This document shows positions 1 through 9,099 of a stretch of DNA of 64,000 nucleotides, in pieces. The first letter of the stretch is position 1. Each line of letters begins with the position of its first letter. Both the position numbers and the translations under genes were made by a program. Under the pieces are notes generated by a model, which had not been told where the DNA came from, ran no database searches, and saw only the letters and a program-made list of their open reading frames with translations. The DNA is from Bacillus yapensis (GTDB lineage: Bacteria > Bacillota > Bacilli > Bacillales > Cytobacillaceae). The DNA lies in contig NZ_SUND01000001.1 in the NCBI RefSeq assembly GCF_005280205.1, positions 310,001-374,000 on the forward strand, written 5' to 3'.

Positions 1-902
1 TAAATGGCACCAAAGTTCTCGATTGCCTTTGCTGCAATCTCTTTTCGAGGAAGTTCAGCCAACTGCTTTTCCACTTCAGCAGCTACTTCATAAGCTAACG
101 TTTCAGATGTCGTCACAAGTACACTACATGCTCGCTCATCATGCTCTGCCTGCGATAGTAAATCTGCTGCGACTTCGTTCGCTCTCGCTGTTTCATCTGC
201 TAAAATACTAATCTCACTTGGTCCGGCAATCATGTCAATGTCGACATCTCCGTATACCTCCCGCTTCGCAAGAGCTACATAGATGTTTCCAGGTCCCGTA
301 ATTTTATCAACCGGACGAATTGTTTCGGTCCCATAGGCTAAGGCAGCAATTGCCTGCGCCCCGCCAACTTTATAAATTTCCTTAACGCCAGCTAGATGAG
401 TTGCGACTAAAACTGCTGCAGGAATTTTTCCATTTTTCCCAGGTGGAGAAACCATCACAATTCGTTCGACCCCAGCCACTTTCGCCGGAACAACATTCAT
501 CAACACAGAGGAAGGATAGGCCGCTGTTCCGCCTGGCACATAGACGCCGACTGAATCAAGCGGAGTCACCTTTTGCCCAAGAATCGTGCCGTTTTCTTCT
601 GTCGTCATCCACGATGGACGAATCTGTTTTTCATGAAAGGAGCGAATGTTAGAAGCAGCTTCCTGAATAATGGCGACCATCTCAGCATCTAGGTCAGCAT
701 AAGCTTCATCGATCTCTTCCATCGACACTAGAAGCGAATCAAGCACCGCTCCATCAAACTGCTCCGTGTATCTTTTAACAGCAGCATCGCCTTCTTGCTT
801 AACCTGCTCAATAATCGCCTTTACGGCTAAAAGCTGTTCTTCCGTCCCACTATCAACCGTCCTTTTAATCGAAAGAGCGTCAGACACCTGAAGAATTTTC
901 AT
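1..902 (-). CDS. hisD: Histidinol dehydrogenase HisD (partial, C-terminus beyond window)
   Basis: HisD oxidises L-histidinol to L-histidine with NAD in two steps, the end of histidine biosynthesis, in the cytosol. The frame is open from the ATG at 902 to the left edge, giving about 300 of the roughly 430 residues usual for the family. Family blocks are visible: VYVPGG at residues 120-125, [11 protein letters not shown] at 200-210 and AGPSE at 226-230. The start codon overlaps the hisG stop (ATGA), so the genes are translationally coupled in a hisZ-hisG-hisD order. The rest of the his operon should lie to the left, outside the window. Confidence 0.95.
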   Translation of the reverse strand, partial: MKILQVSDALSIKRTVDSGTEEQLLAVKAIIEQVKQEGDAAVKRYTEQFDGAVLDSLLVSMEEIDEAYADLDAEMVAIIQEAASNIRSFHEKQIRPSWMTTEENGTILGQKVTPLDSVGVYVPGGTAAYPSSVLMNVVPAKVAGVERIVMVSPPGKNGKIPAAVLVATHLAGVKEIYKVGGAQAIAALAYGTETIRPVDKITGPGNIYVALAKREVYGDVDIDMIAGPSEISILADETARANEVAADLLSQAEHDERACSVLVTTSETLAYEVAAEVEKQLAELPRKEIAAKAIENFGAI

Positions 903-1543
903 CTTGCTTTCACCCCTTCCTGCGTTACGCTCGTAAGTCGATCCACGAGTTCATTTATCCGCTCATCCTTCATTCGATAACTCACTGGATTAACAATCAA
1001 TCTGGAGGTAATATCGACAATTCGTTCATACTCCACAAGTCCGTTTTCAACAAGAGTTCTTCCCGTCGAAACAATATCAACGATCCGATCCGATAAACCG
1101 ATAAGAGGAGCCAATTCAATCGAACCATTCAACTTAATGATTTCGACCTGCTCCCCTTGCTCGCGAAAATAACGGGCTGCCACATTCGGATATTTGGTTG
1201 CGATTTTGGGGGCAACATCGTTCATCCTCGTGCCCGGAAGTCCTGCGACCGCTAAATAACATTTACTAATCTGCAAATCTAGCAGCTCGTATACATCTCG
1301 CTCTTCCTCAAGCATGACGTCCTTTCCAGCAATCCCTAAATCAGCAACCCCATGCTCCACGTAAGTAGCAACATCCATTGGCTTCGCCAAAATAAACCGA
1401 AATCTTTCTTCTACCACATCGATAATCAGCTTTCGTGAATCCTCAAATTCAGGTGGGAGCTCATAGCCTGCCTGGCGAAGAAGGTCCGCTGCTTCTTCAA
1501 AAATTCTTCCCTTCGGCATCGCAATCGTAATCATTTCTTTCAC
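899..1543 (-). CDS. hisG: ATP phosphoribosyltransferase catalytic subunit HisG (short form)
   Basis: HisG joins ATP and PRPP to make phosphoribosyl-ATP, the committed step of histidine synthesis. At 214 residues it is the short form, which lacks the C-terminal regulatory domain and works as a hetero-octamer with HisZ, encoded just upstream. The N-terminus reads [14 protein letters not shown], and the PRPP-binding region [14 protein letters not shown] is visible near residue 155. The start is GTG and overlaps the hisZ stop (GTGA). The stop overlaps the hisD ATG. Confidence 0.96.
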   Translation of the reverse strand: MKEMITIAMPKGRIFEEAADLLRQAGYELPPEFEDSRKLIIDVVEERFRFILAKPMDVATYVEHGVADLGIAGKDVMLEEERDVYELLDLQISKCYLAVAGLPGTRMNDVAPKIATKYPNVAARYFREQGEQVEIIKLNGSIELAPLIGLSDRIVDIVSTGRTLVENGLVEYERIVDITSRLIVNPVSYRMKDERINELVDRLTSVTQEGVKAR

Positions 1544-2724
1544 GATTCGTTCCCCCTTCCTGCTTTTCCGATTAAAAAGGTCACTTCCCCATACTGCTCA
1601 GTAAATTGATCGATATTTCTTACTCCATTAATATCCTGGAGAACAACCTTTACGCCTGTCCCTCGTTTATCTCGTGCTAGTTGAAAAGCTTCCTTCCGTC
1701 GTTCATCCGAAAATAAAATGCACTGGGCTGGTTCAGCCTTTTTCAACTCTCCTAATGCTTCAAGTAGTCGGTCTACTCTTAACGCAAAGCCAGTTGCTCC
1801 TGTTGTTTTTCCGAATTTTTCAACGAGAAGATTGTATCGTCCCCCATTTCCAATCGGGAATCCAACCTGGTCGGCGTAAACCTCGAATAATATCCCTGTA
1901 TAGTAGCTCATGTGGCTCACGAGCGTTAAATCAAACTTAAGCTTCTCTTGTTCACCATAGTCAACAACAATCTCCCAGAGCTGCTGCAGTTGAAGAAGTG
2001 CTTCTCTTCCTTTTCCGTTCTCGAGTAGGCTCTGCGCGAAATCAAGAACTTCCTCCCCACCTTTTAGCTTTAGAAAGTCTAATAATCGTTGCTTATCTAT
2101 AGATGAAAGATTTAATCCTTTTACATGTTCTCGATATCCTACGAAATTTTTCTCATATAAAAACTTTGTCAAAGACTGAGCTCTTTCCTCTGTTCCTAAG
2201 ATTTGCAGGAATAATTCTTGTACAAATCCAATATGTCCTACAGAAATTTGGAAGTTTTCTAGTTTTGCTTGTTTGAGTGCCGAAACCATTAGGGCAATCA
2301 CTTCCCCGTCAGCACTGACCGTTTCATCGGCAATCATTTCAACACCAATTTGTTCAAACTCAGCAGGTCTTCCGCCTTCTCGTTGCTGCGCTCTGAACAC
2401 ACTCGCTGAATAAGCAAGTCTTAAAGGTAGATCCTCTTTTAACAGCTTGGAGGCAGCCACTCGTGCAATCGGCGCGGTCATATCTGGACGAAGAACAAGA
2501 GTATGTCCCTGACTATCTAGTAATTTAAAAAGCTGTTGATCTAAAATCGCTGATGCCGTTCCCACTGTTTCATAATATTCAAGAGCAGGCGTCTCCATAA
2601 ATTGATAGCCCCACTGCTTCATTTCATTTCCAATTGCGTTTCGAACCTGGCTTTTTGCTTCGTATAGCTCAGGCAATGTATCTCTCATCCCTAAAGGCTT
2701 TTCAAACATAAATAGCTGGCTCAC
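1540..2724 (-). CDS. hisZ: ATP phosphoribosyltransferase regulatory subunit HisZ
   Basis: HisZ is a paralogue of histidyl-tRNA synthetase that lacks aminoacylation activity and acts as the histidine-sensing regulatory subunit of short-form HisG. Length is 394 residues, normal for the family. The class II synthetase-like core is visible ([14 protein letters not shown] near residue 80, [10 protein letters not shown] near 275). The start is GTG with AAAGGTGGG about 6 nt upstream. It is the first gene of the his unit. I saw no T-box or other leader structure in the 240 bp upstream. Confidence 0.95.
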   Translation of the reverse strand: MSQLFMFEKPLGMRDTLPELYEAKSQVRNAIGNEMKQWGYQFMETPALEYYETVGTASAILDQQLFKLLDSQGHTLVLRPDMTAPIARVAASKLLKEDLPLRLAYSASVFRAQQREGGRPAEFEQIGVEMIADETVSADGEVIALMVSALKQAKLENFQISVGHIGFVQELFLQILGTEERAQSLTKFLYEKNFVGYREHVKGLNLSSIDKQRLLDFLKLKGGEEVLDFAQSLLENGKGREALLQLQQLWEIVVDYGEQEKLKFDLTLVSHMSYYTGILFEVYADQVGFPIGNGGRYNLLVEKFGKTTGATGFALRVDRLLEALGELKKAEPAQCILFSDERRKEAFQLARDKRGTGVKVVLQDINGVRNIDQFTEQYGEVTFLIGKAGRGNES

Positions 2725-2896
2725 AATATTCCCACCTTTGAAATTTTCCGAATCCTTTAGTTTGCTAATATATTAGCGAAGTGAAGTTATTAGTTAGTTT
2801 ACTCCTCGTGTAAGGTTCCGTCAACCATAAATTTCTAATTCGAGATGGATAAATCAATGGAGTTTGTAGCAATTGAGAGGAACATGAGTGAAGTAT

Positions 2897-2940
2897 AAAA
2901 AAAGCCGAAGGAGCTTTTAATAAAAACCCATCGGCTAAAT
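2897..2940 (-). terminator. Rho-independent terminator after the DUF2798 gene
   Basis: On the minus strand the arms AGCCGA and TCGGCT (plus positions 2931-2936 and 2903-2908) form a hairpin followed by a run of seven T. It lies 25 bp past the stop of the DUF2798 gene and insulates it from hisZ. Confidence 0.8.
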
Positions 2941-2964
2941 TTGTATTAGTTTGTTTTCAATATT

Positions 2965-3468
2965 TTAATGGTTTACAACTTCTGCTTTTCTCGCCTGGTT
3001 AGCATGTAATTTTTTCATGGCGAATCTAGCTATAGGCTGTGCAAATAACAACTCAATCCAGAATGCCACGCCAAAGTTCCTAAACCAACGGGGAAAGAAG
3101 TTCTGAAACGGTTCAAGGCTTATCTGTTTCGTCCCAACCCAAGTTCCTATAATAGTTAGGAGAACTGATAAAACCGTAACATTTAAGAAGGTGTTTAATA
3201 AAACTCTGGCATTAAAACCATCTGTTTGTCCTACGAATTTTGGCATCACTTTACCAACTAACGGTTCCGCAACCAATCTTACTAGTAAAACAACGATTAT
3301 CCACATAAACGGAATCATTTTTAGACTTTCTATATAATTCTCTTTACTGAAGCCGATTTCCATCCCCATAATGATCGGGGCAATCGTGTTTACGGACAAA
3401 ATGGATATAATCAATAAAAATAGGATGCCTTCCTTTGGATTTTGAGGTAGTCTGTCTTCTTTGTACAT
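2965..3468 (-). CDS. DUF2798 family membrane protein
   Basis: The protein has 167 residues and about four membrane segments (near residues 14-36, 52-72, 88-110 and 130-150). It looks like two copies of the DUF2798 unit: each half has a helix with an SILSVN or TVLSVLL-type core followed by a W-containing helix and an EPLVGKVMP or AQPIARFAMK segment. The function of the family is unknown and I do not assign one. It is a single gene ending in its own terminator, diverging from the dinB gene at 3805. Confidence 0.8.
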   Translation of the reverse strand: MYKEDRLPQNPKEGILFLLIISILSVNTIAPIIMGMEIGFSKENYIESLKMIPFMWIIVVLLVRLVAEPLVGKVMPKFVGQTDGFNARVLLNTFLNVTVLSVLLTIIGTWVGTKQISLEPFQNFFPRWFRNFGVAFWIELLFAQPIARFAMKKLHANQARKAEVVNH

Positions 3469-3804
3469 GTTTTTTTACCCTCCGAAATGTAATTTCAGAT
3501 GGTAGACGTATCTTGCGACATATATTTTTGATCAGTAAATTGACCAATATCTCTACACACTGATTTGATCATTTTAGCACGTTAATGGATGAATTCCAGT
3601 CTTGTATTTTTCTAAACAATGTGAGCAAAAATATATCTTTTTATAGAAGAAATTGGTTTCAGCAGGGCCAATTAGAATGTTGTGATCATGTACTTCAAAA
3701 CCGAACAAGAAAGGAAATGAGCAGGAAGTTTGAAAAATATAGAGAATATTATTCAGAGTAATTTTCAACATTCATTTTTTATAGGAATAAAGGAGGAGAA
3801 GATT
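3469..3804. other. Divergent intergenic region, no supported gene
   Basis: This AT-rich stretch lies between the divergent DUF2798 and DinB genes and must hold both promoters. A 65-codon minus frame at 3574-3771 is open and contains a CSHC motif, but it has no ribosome site, so I do not call it a gene. No repeat or clear operator was seen. Confidence 0.4.
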
Positions 3805-4275
3805 TTGCCACGAATTAATGTTCTATTAAATGTCCTAGATACAACGTTCGACAAAGAAAGTTGGTATGCTCCGTTTAAGCATGCTATCGAAGGAATCACG
3901 GCCGAACAGGCTATATGGAAACCATCCGGTGCGGCAACTAAATCCATTTGGGAGAATGTTAATCATCTCACTTATTATAAAGAGCGACTTGCTGCAAACT
4001 TGGAGGGTCGTGAATGGACAAAGAATCTCGACGGGGATGCAACCTTCAATCTCACTGAGCAATCGATTGACGATAAGGAATGGAAAAACATTGTTGAACG
4101 GGCAGAAAATGCTCATCACAATTTAAGGCAGGTATTAAGTACAATTTCAGACGAAAAGCTTAAAGAAGATTCACTTGAGAGCAAATTGCTCGATATTATG
4201 CTTCACGATGCGTACCATACTGGACAAATCATTCAACTGAGAAAAATGCAAGGTTCTTGGCCATCGACGCGTTAA
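3805..4275 (+). CDS. DinB family protein (DinB_2, YfiT-like metalloprotein fold)
   Basis: DinB-fold proteins are four-helix bundles with a three-His metal site; several act as thiol-dependent S-transferases, many are uncharacterised. Candidate metal ligands are His in NHLTYYK and in HDAYHTGQ near the C-terminus. The longest frame begins at 3730, but AAGGAGGAG sits just before a TTG at 3805, giving a normal 156-residue protein beginning with PRINV. The next gene on the same strand, 60 bp on, is an APH-type kinase. The substrate is unknown. Confidence 0.85.
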   Translation: MPRINVLLNVLDTTFDKESWYAPFKHAIEGITAEQAIWKPSGAATKSIWENVNHLTYYKERLAANLEGREWTKNLDGDATFNLTEQSIDDKEWKNIVERAENAHHNLRQVLSTISDEKLKEDSLESKLLDIMLHDAYHTGQIIQLRKMQGSWPSTR

Positions 4276-4335
4276 ATGAAGAAAGTATTTTTTTCGCATA
4301 AATTTAGATAATGCGTAGGCAAAGGATGTGAAAAA

Positions 4336-5085
4336 GTGAACGTCGGAAAGCCTATAGCTATTGGAAATACTGCCAGTCTATATCTGTATGAAAATAAAAT
4401 CATTAAAGTATTTAAAGACCATTTACCACCTACTGAAGCCTTAAATGAAGCAAAGAAACAAGAATACGCATATTCACGAGGACTACCCGTCCCCAAAATA
4501 TTCGAAGTAACAGTCTTAAAAAGTAGACCAGCAATCATTATGGAATATATAAATGGAGAAACCCTAGGCGATCTTTTAATGAACCATATCGAGGAAGCCA
4601 AGCATTACATGGATATTTGTGTGAATGAACAGCAAAAACTACATGTCTTGGTGGTGGAATCTGATTCACTTGAACCAATGTCAGAAAAGCTAAAACGCCA
4701 AATTGACGATGCGGATGTCTTAGATCCGAAGCTGAAAGATGCATTGTTAAAAAGATTAGATACAATCCTTTTTGAACCAAAGCTGTGCCATGGAGATTTT
4801 CATCCATTTAATGTAATCATGAAGGATGAAAAAGCTTATGTGCTTGATTGGGTGGATTCCACTTCTGGAGATATTCGTGCAGACGTGTATCGGACATATT
4901 TATTGTTTTCACAGAGTTCGTCAGAATTAGCAGAGAAATACATGAATAAATATTGTAAGAACACTGGCTTATCGAGAGAGGAAATTTTCCAATGGGCTCC
5001 TATTATTGCAGGGGCCAGACTAGCTGAAAATGTTTCTTCAGAAGACAATAATCGTTTGATGGAGATCGTTTTAAAATATTTATGA
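4336..5085 (+). CDS. Aminoglycoside phosphotransferase (APH) family kinase
   Basis: This is a small-molecule kinase of the APH/choline kinase fold, 249 residues. The Brenner motif is intact: HGDFHPFN at residues 152-159 with catalytic Asp154 and Asn159, followed by the metal-binding LDW at 170-172. Lys24 in IIKVF is the likely ATP-binding lysine. The start is GTG with AAAGGATG upstream. Many genomic APH-fold proteins do not act on antibiotics, so I make no resistance claim. It is probably cotranscribed with the DinB gene upstream and the ABM gene downstream. Confidence 0.85.
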   Translation: MNVGKPIAIGNTASLYLYENKIIKVFKDHLPPTEALNEAKKQEYAYSRGLPVPKIFEVTVLKSRPAIIMEYINGETLGDLLMNHIEEAKHYMDICVNEQQKLHVLVVESDSLEPMSEKLKRQIDDADVLDPKLKDALLKRLDTILFEPKLCHGDFHPFNVIMKDEKAYVLDWVDSTSGDIRADVYRTYLLFSQSSSELAEKYMNKYCKNTGLSREEIFQWAPIIAGARLAENVSSEDNNRLMEIVLKYL

Positions 5086-5122
5086 AGAAGATTGGGGCAA
5101 CTTTTTAAGGGAGGTATTAGCA

Positions 5123-5449
5123 TTGAGTGGAAGTACAAAAATTCCTGAACCACCCTATTATGCAGTGATATTCACTTCGGAGCGGACTGATGGGGATAAA
5201 GGCTATAGCAAAATGGCCGAAAAAATGGTGGAATTAGCTTCTCAACAACCAGGATTCTTAGGTGTAGAGAGTGCGAGAGATAGCAGCTTGGGCATAACTG
5301 TTTCTTATTGGGATTCCGTCGAAGCCATTCGTAATTGGAAAGAAAACTCAACCCATCAAGTTGCACAAGGTAAAGGAAAAGAAGTTTGGTATAAAAACTA
5401 CAAGGTTAGAATCTGTAAAGTTGAGAGGTCATACTCTTTTGAAACCTGA
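5123..5449 (+). CDS. Antibiotic biosynthesis monooxygenase (ABM) domain protein, YqjZ-like
   Basis: The 108-residue protein has the ferredoxin-like ABM fold: PPYYAVIFTSERTD at the start, then MVELASQQPGFLGVESAR and ITVSYWDSVEAIRNWKEN, the usual pattern of strand, helix and WxxxEAxxxW. The start is TTG with GGGAGG 8 nt upstream. ABM proteins include small dimeric oxygenases and many of unknown role. It closes a three-gene run (DinB, APH, ABM) on the plus strand and faces asnB. Confidence 0.8.
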   Translation: MSGSTKIPEPPYYAVIFTSERTDGDKGYSKMAEKMVELASQQPGFLGVESARDSSLGITVSYWDSVEAIRNWKENSTHQVAQGKGKEVWYKNYKVRICKVERSYSFET

Positions 5450-5465
5450 GTTACTTTCAAAAAAA

Positions 5466-5548
5466 TAGAGAGCTTTCATTTGGCATATGTAGCGAGTCAA
5501 AATCCCCCGCTCTCTGTATCTGAATTGAACAAACTTCAGATACAGAGA
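5466..5548. repeat. Double inverted repeat between convergent genes
   Basis: The segment TCTCTGTATCTGAA at 5511-5524 is repeated in perfect inverted form at 5535-5548 with a 10-nt loop. An outer pair AGAGAGC (5466-5472) and GCTCTCT (5509-5515) overlaps the left arm, so two mutually exclusive hairpins are possible. No T run follows on either strand, so it is not a textbook terminator, although it lies where the ABM gene and asnB converge. Confidence 0.7.
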
Positions 5549-5622
5549 AAAAGTGGAGATTCATTTGGATTAGTAGATCATATATCGTTTCTTTTTGTTT
5601 TTAGCATTGCGTTCTAAAAATC

Positions 5623-7536
5623 TCAATCTACAAAAGCATATTCTTGTTGAATAACCAGTCCATCTTGAACGTTCGTATCTGAAATCTTTTCAAATTCCTT
5701 CTCTTCATAAATGGAATACCAAATCATAAAAGTTAAGACGGTCCACAGTTTTCTACTATTATCTTTTTTCCCAATTGCATGTTCTTCGAGCAAAGAAATT
5801 AGTTCTGATTTATTGAAAATTGTACCGATAGTAGAGCTATTATTTATGGCATCCTTTGCCCAATCATAAAGCTCATTCTTTAACCATAGCCGGATCGGAA
5901 CAGGAAAACCAAGTTTTTTCCGATCGACAATAAAGTTTGGTACTAAATCTTTAACTGCTTCTCTTAAAACAAACTTCGTTGTACCATTGGCTATTTTCAT
6001 CTGATCAGGTATTTCTCTCGCAACCTCAAAGACTTCTTTATCTAAAAATGGAACACGAAGTTCTAAAGAATGGGCCATTGACATTCGATCAGCCTTAACA
6101 AGAATGTCCCCTGGAAGCCAAGTATGAATATCGATATATTGCATCTTACTGGATTGCCCGTACAATGTTGCATCTCTATAATAATCTCTAGTTATCTCCG
6201 TATACGGCTGATTCGCCATATACTCCAAAAGCATCTTCTGCTTTTCACTTTCTGAGAATATAAAAGCATTACCAATATATCTATCTTCTAGAGGAGTAGT
6301 CCCCCTATATAAATAGCTTTTCCCTTTGACCCCATCAGGTACTATCCCTGCTCCCTTTCTTAGCCCCGTTTTTAACCAATTTGGTAATCGAGTGATTCCC
6401 TGTAATGATAGAGGCTCACGATAGATGTTGTAACCCCCGAACAGTTCATCAGCTCCCTCGCCAGAGAGAACAACCTTAACATGCTTGCTTGCTTCCTTTG
6501 CGATGAAATAAAGGGGAATTGCCGCTGGATCCGCAACAGGATCATCCATGTGCCAAATAATATTTCTCAGTTCTTTAATAACTTCTTCTGCAGTAATCAA
6601 CTTGTGCACATTTTCAACTTCCAATTTTTCCGCCGTTTCTTTCGCTATTTCAACCTCGCTATAACCCTCTACTTCAAAGCCTGCCGTAAAGGTTTTGAGC
6701 CAAGGATTATGTTTTCTTGCAAGGGCAACCATTGTCGTAGAATCAATGCCACTAGATAAGAAAGCACCAACGGGAACATCACTCCTCATATGCTTTTCTA
6801 CAGAATCCTCCAATACCTTTCTCGTTTTACGAACAATATTTGAAAAATCATCGTTTTTTGGGAAAAACATTTTATTATGGAAACATTTTGTCACAGTTTT
6901 CATGTTTGATTCTTTCAGTACAAAATGTCCTGGACTTAATTTAAGAATACTCTTTGATAGACTCGAAGGTTCAGGTACATATTGATACGTCAAATAATGT
7001 TGGAGGCTTGCAGTTGATAATTCATGATCATCAGTTAAGCACCTGATGCTTTTCTGTTCTGACGAAAAAATAAACCGCTCTTCTGTTTCATAATAATAAA
7101 AAGGTTTTATGCCAAAGGGGTCACGAGCTGCGAAAAGAACTTCTTCTTTTGAATCCCAAATCACAAATGCAAACATTCCCCTTAATTCATGCACACACTC
7201 CGGGCCAATATGTGCATACATCGCGACTATAACTTCCGTGTCAGACATAGTTTGAAAGCTATAACCTAACTTAATCAAGGACTCCCTTAATTCAACATAA
7301 TTGTAGATTTCTCCATTAAAGATAATATGATATCTACCTTCGTACGTTAAAGGTTGGTGACCTTGTTCTAAATCGATAATACTTAACCTCTTAAAGCCAA
7401 GTTCGACTCGCTTATCCTTATATTCCCCCGTTGCATCTGGTCCTCTATGGTGTATGGAAAATAGCGCATTATTCCATTTTCTGTGGTCAGTTTCTTCAAC
7501 ATTATTGTTTCTTAAAACACCTACAAACCCACACAT
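5623..7536 (-). CDS. asnB: Asparagine synthase (glutamine-hydrolysing), AsnB type
   Basis: The enzyme makes asparagine from aspartate, ATP and glutamine in the cytosol. The class II glutaminase domain begins with the nucleophile Cys2 (MCGFVGV) and has HRGPDATG, FNGEIYNY and DTEV. The synthetase domain has the PP-loop FLSSGIDSTT near residue 255 and SGEGADELFGGY. Length is 637 residues, close to B. subtilis AsnB (632), and it shares the VPEPS and HTWLPGDILVKAD blocks, so AsnB is favoured over AsnO. The start has a GGGGGA ribosome site. It is a single gene. Confidence 0.93.
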   Translation of the reverse strand: MCGFVGVLRNNNVEETDHRKWNNALFSIHHRGPDATGEYKDKRVELGFKRLSIIDLEQGHQPLTYEGRYHIIFNGEIYNYVELRESLIKLGYSFQTMSDTEVIVAMYAHIGPECVHELRGMFAFVIWDSKEEVLFAARDPFGIKPFYYYETEERFIFSSEQKSIRCLTDDHELSTASLQHYLTYQYVPEPSSLSKSILKLSPGHFVLKESNMKTVTKCFHNKMFFPKNDDFSNIVRKTRKVLEDSVEKHMRSDVPVGAFLSSGIDSTTMVALARKHNPWLKTFTAGFEVEGYSEVEIAKETAEKLEVENVHKLITAEEVIKELRNIIWHMDDPVADPAAIPLYFIAKEASKHVKVVLSGEGADELFGGYNIYREPLSLQGITRLPNWLKTGLRKGAGIVPDGVKGKSYLYRGTTPLEDRYIGNAFIFSESEKQKMLLEYMANQPYTEITRDYYRDATLYGQSSKMQYIDIHTWLPGDILVKADRMSMAHSLELRVPFLDKEVFEVAREIPDQMKIANGTTKFVLREAVKDLVPNFIVDRKKLGFPVPIRLWLKNELYDWAKDAINNSSTIGTIFNKSELISLLEEHAIGKKDNSRKLWTVLTFMIWYSIYEEKEFEKISDTNVQDGLVIQQEYAFVD

Positions 7537-7772
7537 TCTAAATTCCCCCTAGGACTTCAATCATTTTAACCCTTCACTATTACTACCCCTACATTCGACA
7601 AAAAGTTTGTTCTCTGGATAAAATTCTCCAGTTTTTTCTAAAAATCCTGCTCAACATTAAGCCTCACAAAAATATTGGATAAAAATAGAAAAAAGGCCCA
7701 CAGATTTAAGTGAGCCTTTGGATTCGAGTTTCTTATTCAAGTGACAAAGCAGGTGAAGATAAGGAAGAAACT
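7537..7772. other. asnB upstream region, no gene
   Basis: The 236 bp between asnB and the MarR gene hold the asnB promoter region and the MarR terminator at 7688-7719. I see no riboswitch, T-box or small ORF. Confidence 0.4.
7688..7719 (-). terminator. Terminator after the marR-type gene
   Basis: On the minus strand AAGGCTCA pairs with TGGGCCTT (one mismatch), followed by six T. It lies about 55 bp past the MarR stop. Confidence 0.75.
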
Positions 7773-8219
7773 TTACTTTTCATTTGATTTTGACAAAATG
7801 ACCTCTTCTTCTTGATGAACAGAGCCAGCAAGTTTTTCCCCCATAAATCCTATCCTCGTGATTTCTTCCAAATGAATTTCGGATAAACGTTGTAAAATTT
7901 CTTCTCCTTGTACAGTCAGATGAATGAATACACTTCGTCCATCCTCAGGATTGCTCGTTCTTGTTACAAGCCCTAGCTGTGAGCAGCGATCAATCAGCCC
8001 TACGCAGGCATTATGTGTGATAAATAAGCGCTCGGCAAGCTCCCGAGGTGTTGCCCAGTCACGTCCTGGGAACCCTTTAATGGCTAATAAAAGTTGGTGC
8101 TGCTGAGGTGTCACTCCTACATTCCGAGCCTCAGAATCACTAAAATGAAGAAACTTTTTTAATTGATATCTGAATTCAGCCAGTGACTCATAAGTTTCTT
8201 TATCTATTTTCTTTGACAT
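7773..8219 (-). CDS. MarR family transcriptional regulator
   Basis: This is a dimeric winged-helix DNA-binding protein of 148 residues. The recognition region is TPRELAERLFITHNACVGLIDRCSQLGLVTR, followed by the wing NPEDGRSVFIHLT with the family DxR motif. The start is set at the ATG at 8219 because AAAGGTGG precedes it; the longer frame from 8276 has no ribosome site and would run into operator-like repeats. It is divergent from a 37-codon membrane peptide, and two 20-bp repeats lie between them, suggesting autoregulation. Confidence 0.9.
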   Translation of the reverse strand: MSKKIDKETYESLAEFRYQLKKFLHFSDSEARNVGVTPQQHQLLLAIKGFPGRDWATPRELAERLFITHNACVGLIDRCSQLGLVTRTSNPEDGRSVFIHLTVQGEEILQRLSEIHLEEITRIGFMGEKLAGSVHQEEEVILSKSNEK

Positions 8220-8245
8220 AAATATCCACCTTTTGAATTGATATT

Positions 8246-8298
8246 TATATCTTAACACGATATAATTAAAACACAAAGTATATCTTAATACGATATAA
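8246..8298. promoter_or_regulatory. Two direct 20-bp operator-like repeats upstream of the MarR gene
   Basis: The sequence TATATCTTAAYACGATATAA occurs at 8246-8265 and 8279-8298, starts 33 bp apart (about three helical turns). Each copy is an imperfect palindrome, with ATATC and GATAT arms. Their position between the MarR gene and the divergent small ORF makes them likely MarR operators; this is inference. Confidence 0.75.
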
Positions 8299-8331
8299 AT
8301 ATCTAAAGTTTACATAAAGGGAGCGATTCAA

Positions 8332-8445
8332 ATGGAATTCGTTGAGTTATTATCTCCAAACACCATTTCTGGCGTGTTATTTTATATCATTTCATTTGTC
8401 GGAGTCATTTATCTAAACGTAAAAGTTTACAAATTTAAAGACTAA
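8332..8445 (+). CDS. 37-residue single-span membrane peptide divergent from marR
   Basis: ATG at 8332 follows AAAGGGAG by about 9 nt. The product has a hydrophobic span near residues 13-31 (GVLFYIISFVGVIYLNVKV) and a basic tail KVYKFKD. I recognise no family. It is divergent from the MarR gene and shares its operator region, so it may belong to the MarR regulon. The 123 bp after it carry no other gene. Confidence 0.6.
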   Translation: MEFVELLSPNTISGVLFYIISFVGVIYLNVKVYKFKD

Positions 8446-8530
8446 ACTGGAGGTTTTTTATTTAGATAATTTAAAAACAACAAAAAAAGGTTCCATCTTT
8501 AGACTTCAACTATCCGTTTCCCACCTTAAT

Positions 8531-8570
8531 AGAGAAGGACATCCACCTAATCGTGAATGTCCTTCTTTTC
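8531..8570. terminator. Convergent hairpin terminator between the small ORF and yvoF
   Basis: GAAGGACAT and ATGTCCTTC form a 9-bp stem with a 14-nt loop, followed by TTTTC on the plus strand. On the minus strand it sits right after the yvoF stop, but the T run there is weak. Confidence 0.7.
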
Positions 8571-9099
8571 ATTTCTTCCCGTATATCATATCATCTGCCC
8601 ACCGCTCCGCGAGCTCTTCTTTTGTATAGATCACTTTCATCGGGTTTCCACCGACGAAAGCGCCCGCCGGAACATCCTTGTGTACGAGAGTACCAGCTGA
8701 TACGAGAGCACCGTCGCCAATCGTGACTCCAGGAAGAATCGTTGAATTCGCACCAATCATCACTTCACTACCAATTCGAACCTCACCTAAGCGATATTCT
8801 TTAATCAAGTATTCGTGCGCGAGAATCGTCGTGTTGTAGCCGATGACCGTATTGCGTCCTACACTTATTTTTTCAGGGAACATGACATCCAGCATGACCA
8901 TTAAAGCGAAAGATGTCTGTTCTCCCACTTTCATTCGTAAAAATGTGCGGTAGAGCCAATTTTTCATGCCGAGAAAAGGGGTGTACCGTGCCATCTGAAT
9001 GACCACAAAGTTTTTGACAACCTTCCAAAAAGGAACGGTTTTGTACACATGCCATAAGGAATTCGCGCCTTCAACAGGATAGCGAGTGGTCCGTCTCAT
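8569..9099 (-). CDS. yvoF: Hexapeptide-repeat acyltransferase YvoF
   Basis: The 176-residue left-handed beta-helix acetyltransferase shows hexapeptide turns such as [22 protein letters not shown] and the usual VGGNPMKVI end. The acceptor substrate is unknown. Its ATG overlaps the ppaX stop (ATGA), and it is the last gene of the hprK-lgt-yvoD-ppaX-yvoF operon, the same order as in B. subtilis, which is the basis for the symbol. Confidence 0.88.
   Translation of the reverse strand: MRRTTRYPVEGANSLWHVYKTVPFWKVVKNFVVIQMARYTPFLGMKNWLYRTFLRMKVGEQTSFALMVMLDVMFPEKISVGRNTVIGYNTTILAHEYLIKEYRLGEVRIGSEVMIGANSTILPGVTIGDGALVSAGTLVHKDVPAGAFVGGNPMKVIYTKEELAERWADDMIYGKK

Noticed and set aside
2725-2964. T-box or his leader upstream of hisZ
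   Set aside because: I looked for a T-box sequence and a terminator hairpin ahead of hisZ and saw neither; the only hairpin belongs to the DUF2798 gene.
3574-3771. 65-codon minus-strand frame with a CSHC motif
   Set aside because: No ribosome site, AT-rich, between two divergent genes and overlapping the leader of the DinB gene; probably chance.
4336-5085. Aminoglycoside resistance call for the APH-fold kinase
   Set aside because: The fold is shared by many housekeeping kinases and nothing in the sequence ties it to antibiotic substrates.
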